Source of the DNA: Succinivibrio sp.
GTDB lineage: Bacteria > Pseudomonadota > Gammaproteobacteria > Enterobacterales > Succinivibrionaceae
Length of the DNA: 8,452 nt
Assembly (NCBI GenBank): GCA_017959135.1
Contig: JAGDBH010000218.1
Coordinates: 1 to 8,452 of the forward strand
Direction of reading: 5' to 3'
Within the stretch, counting starts at the first letter, position 1, and each line of letters starts with the position of its first letter. Below, one piece after another: positions 6,774 to 8,452 of this stretch. The position numbers and the translations under genes were made by a program. The notes beneath the pieces were generated by a model. The model was not told where the DNA came from. It made no database searches and saw nothing but the letters and a program-made list of their open reading frames with translations.

Positions 6774-7706
6774 TTATCCTAAAAGATATTTCTCTACATC
6801 CAGTGCAGCCTTACAGCCTTCACCAGCAGAGGTAATTGCCTGTCTGTAAACCATATCCGCACAGTCACCAGCAGCAAAAACTCCCTTTACAGAGGTTGCA
6901 GTGTCTGTACCGAATCCGGTCTTGATATAGCCGTTATCCAGCTCAAGCTGACCTTCAAAAATAGAGGTTGCAGGAGCATGTCCGATAGCAACGAACACAC
7001 CATCTAAAGCAAGTTCCTTCTTCTCGCCCTTAACATCCAGCTCGATACCTGACAGCTTATTGCCATCTCCCTTAAACTCGGTGATCTGAGCATTCAGGAT
7101 AAATTCAACCTTTCCAGAATCAACCATGGAACGAAGCTTATCAACCATAACCTTTTCAGATCTGAAGCCTTCTCTTCTGTGGATCAGATAAACCTTCTTA
7201 CACATGTTGGTCAGATATAAGGCTTCAACAAAGGCTGCTGAACCACCACCGACGACTGCAACCTCCTTGTTGCGGAAAAAGAATCCGTCACAGGTTGCAC
7301 ATGCGGAAATGCCCTTTCCCTTATAGGTTTCCTCACTTGGAAGTCCTAAATATTTGGCTTTGGCACCTGTAGCAATAATCACGGTTCTGGTTTTTAAAAC
7401 ATCACCTGATGATAAGGTTAATTCCTTAATCTCCTGACTAAAATCAACCTTGGTAACTGTATCAGAAAGCATCTTTGTTCCTAAAGATACAGCATGCTCC
7501 TGCAGAGTCTGCATTAGAGAAAATCCATCTGGAGCATCCTTTCTGCCAGGCCAGTTACCGATTTCAGGAGTAGTTGTCAGCTGACCGCCAACTTCTGGAC
7601 CACTCACAAGAACTGGAGATAGACCAGAACGGCAGGCATAGATTGCAGCTGTCCATCCAGCAGGACCAGAACCGATAATTACGGTGTTTAAAACTTCTTG
7701 AGTCAT
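6774..7706 (-). CDS. trxB: Thioredoxin reductase (NADPH), low-molecular-weight type
   Basis: Flavoprotein that passes electrons from NADPH through FAD and a redox-active disulfide to thioredoxin in the cytosol. The 310 residues are close to the 321 of E. coli. In order: FAD-binding GSGPAG (12-17), GGQLTTTPEIGNWPG (40-54), ATGAKAKYLGLPSEE (112-126), the redox centre CATC (Cys136 and Cys139), the NADPH domain with GGGSAA (153-158) and the 2'-phosphate site HRREGFR (176-182), GHAPATSIFEGQLEL, and the C-terminal FAD motif GDCADMVYRQA (280-290). The match to E. coli TrxB is clear throughout. The nucleotide motif differs: E. coli has GGGNTAVEEA and many relatives GGGDSA, whereas this protein has GGGSAAFVEA. 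The ATG follows the M15 gene's stop codon after a single base, and AGGAG within that gene's last codons is the ribosome binding site, so translation is probably coupled. It is the middle gene of three. Confidence 0.96.
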   Translation of the reverse strand: MTQEVLNTVIIGSGPAGWTAAIYACRSGLSPVLVSGPEVGGQLTTTPEIGNWPGRKDAPDGFSLMQTLQEHAVSLGTKMLSDTVTKVDFSQEIKELTLSSGDVLKTRTVIIATGAKAKYLGLPSEETYKGKGISACATCDGFFFRNKEVAVVGGGSAAFVEALYLTNMCKKVYLIHRREGFRSEKVMVDKLRSMVDSGKVEFILNAQITEFKGDGNKLSGIELDVKGEKKELALDGVFVAIGHAPATSIFEGQLELDNGYIKTGFGTDTATSVKGVFAAGDCADMVYRQAITSAGEGCKAALDVEKYLLG

Positions 7707-7707
7707 A

Positions 7708-8385
7708 TTAGGCTCCTATAAGATCTTTGTAATGTGTTTTTGCGTATTCCATAGCGTAAGGTACCCATGGTTCATTAAATGAAGACAGGTACTCAAGAGC
7801 ATCTTCAAGTTTAAATGAGGACAAAAACTCGCTGGCCTTCTTTTCATATGAAATGTGCCATGGTTCATAGCCCATTGAATTCTTTCCTGTATAAGGTCTT
7901 TTAAAGCCGAACTTATTTAGGGCATTCTTAAGATAAACATCCAGTTTATAAAAATAGCTGCCCTTCTGATACTCTCTTGCGGTAAGCTCCAGCTGCTTGC
8001 CCTCTGGAAGAAGGTTTGAAGCATAAATATCGAAATCTGTTCCAAAGTGATGACGAGAAAAACCAGGAATTGCAGAAAATCTTACAATTTCTAAAACCTT
8101 CTGTTCATCTGATAAAGAAGAGATATCCATAGGCTCTTCATTTTCATCAAGTACAGGTCTTTTTCCGTTAAATTTGTCATCAAAAATCTTAAACTGCTTA
8201 TAAAAGCTTCTGTATGCAGATGCAATCTTAATCTCAAAGCCATTATCATAGGCATCTGCAAATAAAGGCCCCAAAGCCTTTACGGCATCCCTGTCTCCAA
8301 GAAGAACAAGCATTCGCTGTGGATCATCCTTGAAGTTTACAAGCTTGCTGTCATCAATACCTAAAACCTGTTCTTTACTAATCAT
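7708..8385 (-). CDS. M15-family (VanY-like) D,D-carboxypeptidase-type metallopeptidase
   Basis: Members of this zinc peptidase family cleave D-alanyl bonds of peptidoglycan stem peptides. The 225 residues carry the full M15 active site: a conserved arginine in SAYRS (56-60), SRHHFGTDFD (110-119) with zinc ligands His112 and Asp119, and EPWH (174-177) with catalytic Glu174 and zinc ligand His177. YRS plus SxHxxGxxxD is typical of the VanY/DacB-like subfamily. No signal peptide or lipobox is present, so the protein appears cytosolic unless exported by another route; as I remember them, gammaproteobacterial relatives of this size also lack one. Its substrate could therefore be recycled muropeptides rather than the cell wall, but that is inference. 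The start is ATG at 8385; AAGGGA ten bases upstream is only a fair ribosome binding site. It is the first gene visible in the operon with trxB and nudC. Whether more genes precede it cannot be seen, though 67 bp of noncoding DNA upstream suggests a promoter. Confidence 0.9.
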   Translation of the reverse strand: MISKEQVLGIDDSKLVNFKDDPQRMLVLLGDRDAVKALGPLFADAYDNGFEIKIASAYRSFYKQFKIFDDKFNGKRPVLDENEEPMDISSLSDEQKVLEIVRFSAIPGFSRHHFGTDFDIYASNLLPEGKQLELTAREYQKGSYFYKLDVYLKNALNKFGFKRPYTGKNSMGYEPWHISYEKKASEFLSSFKLEDALEYLSSFNEPWVPYAMEYAKTHYKDLIGA

Positions 8386-8452
8386 TTATCTAAGTTCCCT
8401 TATCTTAAAAACAAAGCTAGTTATTACTATATTCCTAATACTAAATTATTTC
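8386..8452 (-). promoter_or_regulatory. Upstream leader of the M15-trxB-nudC operon with a possible -10 box
   Basis: This 67-base AT-rich stretch up to the window edge has no gene. AAGGGA at 8401-8396 is the probable ribosome binding site of the M15 gene. TATAGT at 8431-8426 on the minus strand resembles a -10 box, but its -35 region falls at or beyond the window edge, so the promoter is only a possibility. Confidence 0.3.

Overview
The window is compact chromosomal housekeeping DNA from a moderately AT-rich gammaproteobacterium. PepN, Prc, ProQ and TrxB all resemble their Escherichia coli counterparts in length and motif spacing, and the proQ-prc pair is a gammaproteobacterial arrangement. 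Base composition and the divergence of these genes make a host-associated anaerobe of the Succinivibrionaceae type (Aeromonadales: Succinivibrio, Succinatimonas, Anaerobiospirillum, Ruminobacter) my best guess. That is an inference from general resemblance, not from a marker gene.

Layout. Positions 1-4939 hold three genes on the minus strand, transcribed in the order proQ (RNA chaperone), prc (periplasmic tail-specific protease), pepN (aminopeptidase N, cut by the left window edge after 712 codons). The spacing suggests proQ and prc are co-transcribed. A modest hairpin terminator or attenuator lies between prc and pepN. An AT-rich divergent intergenic region (4940-5195) separates proQ from a single plus-strand gene (5196-5843) that encodes a 215-residue protein I do not recognise. 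This gene converges on the next minus-strand operon, and the two share a bidirectional terminator hairpin at 5856-5885. Positions 5928-8385 carry a tightly packed minus-strand operon in the order M15-family D,D-carboxypeptidase-like gene, trxB (thioredoxin reductase), nudC (NAD(H) diphosphatase). Its gaps are only 1 and 3 bp, and the ribosome binding sites of trxB and nudC lie inside the preceding gene.

How the genes fit together. The left cluster combines post-transcriptional control (ProQ), periplasmic proteolysis (Prc) and peptide breakdown (PepN). The right operon links NADPH-dependent thiol reduction (TrxB) with nicotinamide dinucleotide turnover or RNA deNADding (NudC), preceded by a peptidoglycan-peptide hydrolase family member without an export signal. 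I found no mobile elements, CRISPR arrays, tRNA or rRNA genes, and no clearly new system. The main points for a second look are the unrecognised plus-strand gene, a NudC that looks like the Clostridia-type branch rather than the E. coli type, the TTG start and same-frame junction between proQ and prc, and an altered NADPH-site motif in TrxB.
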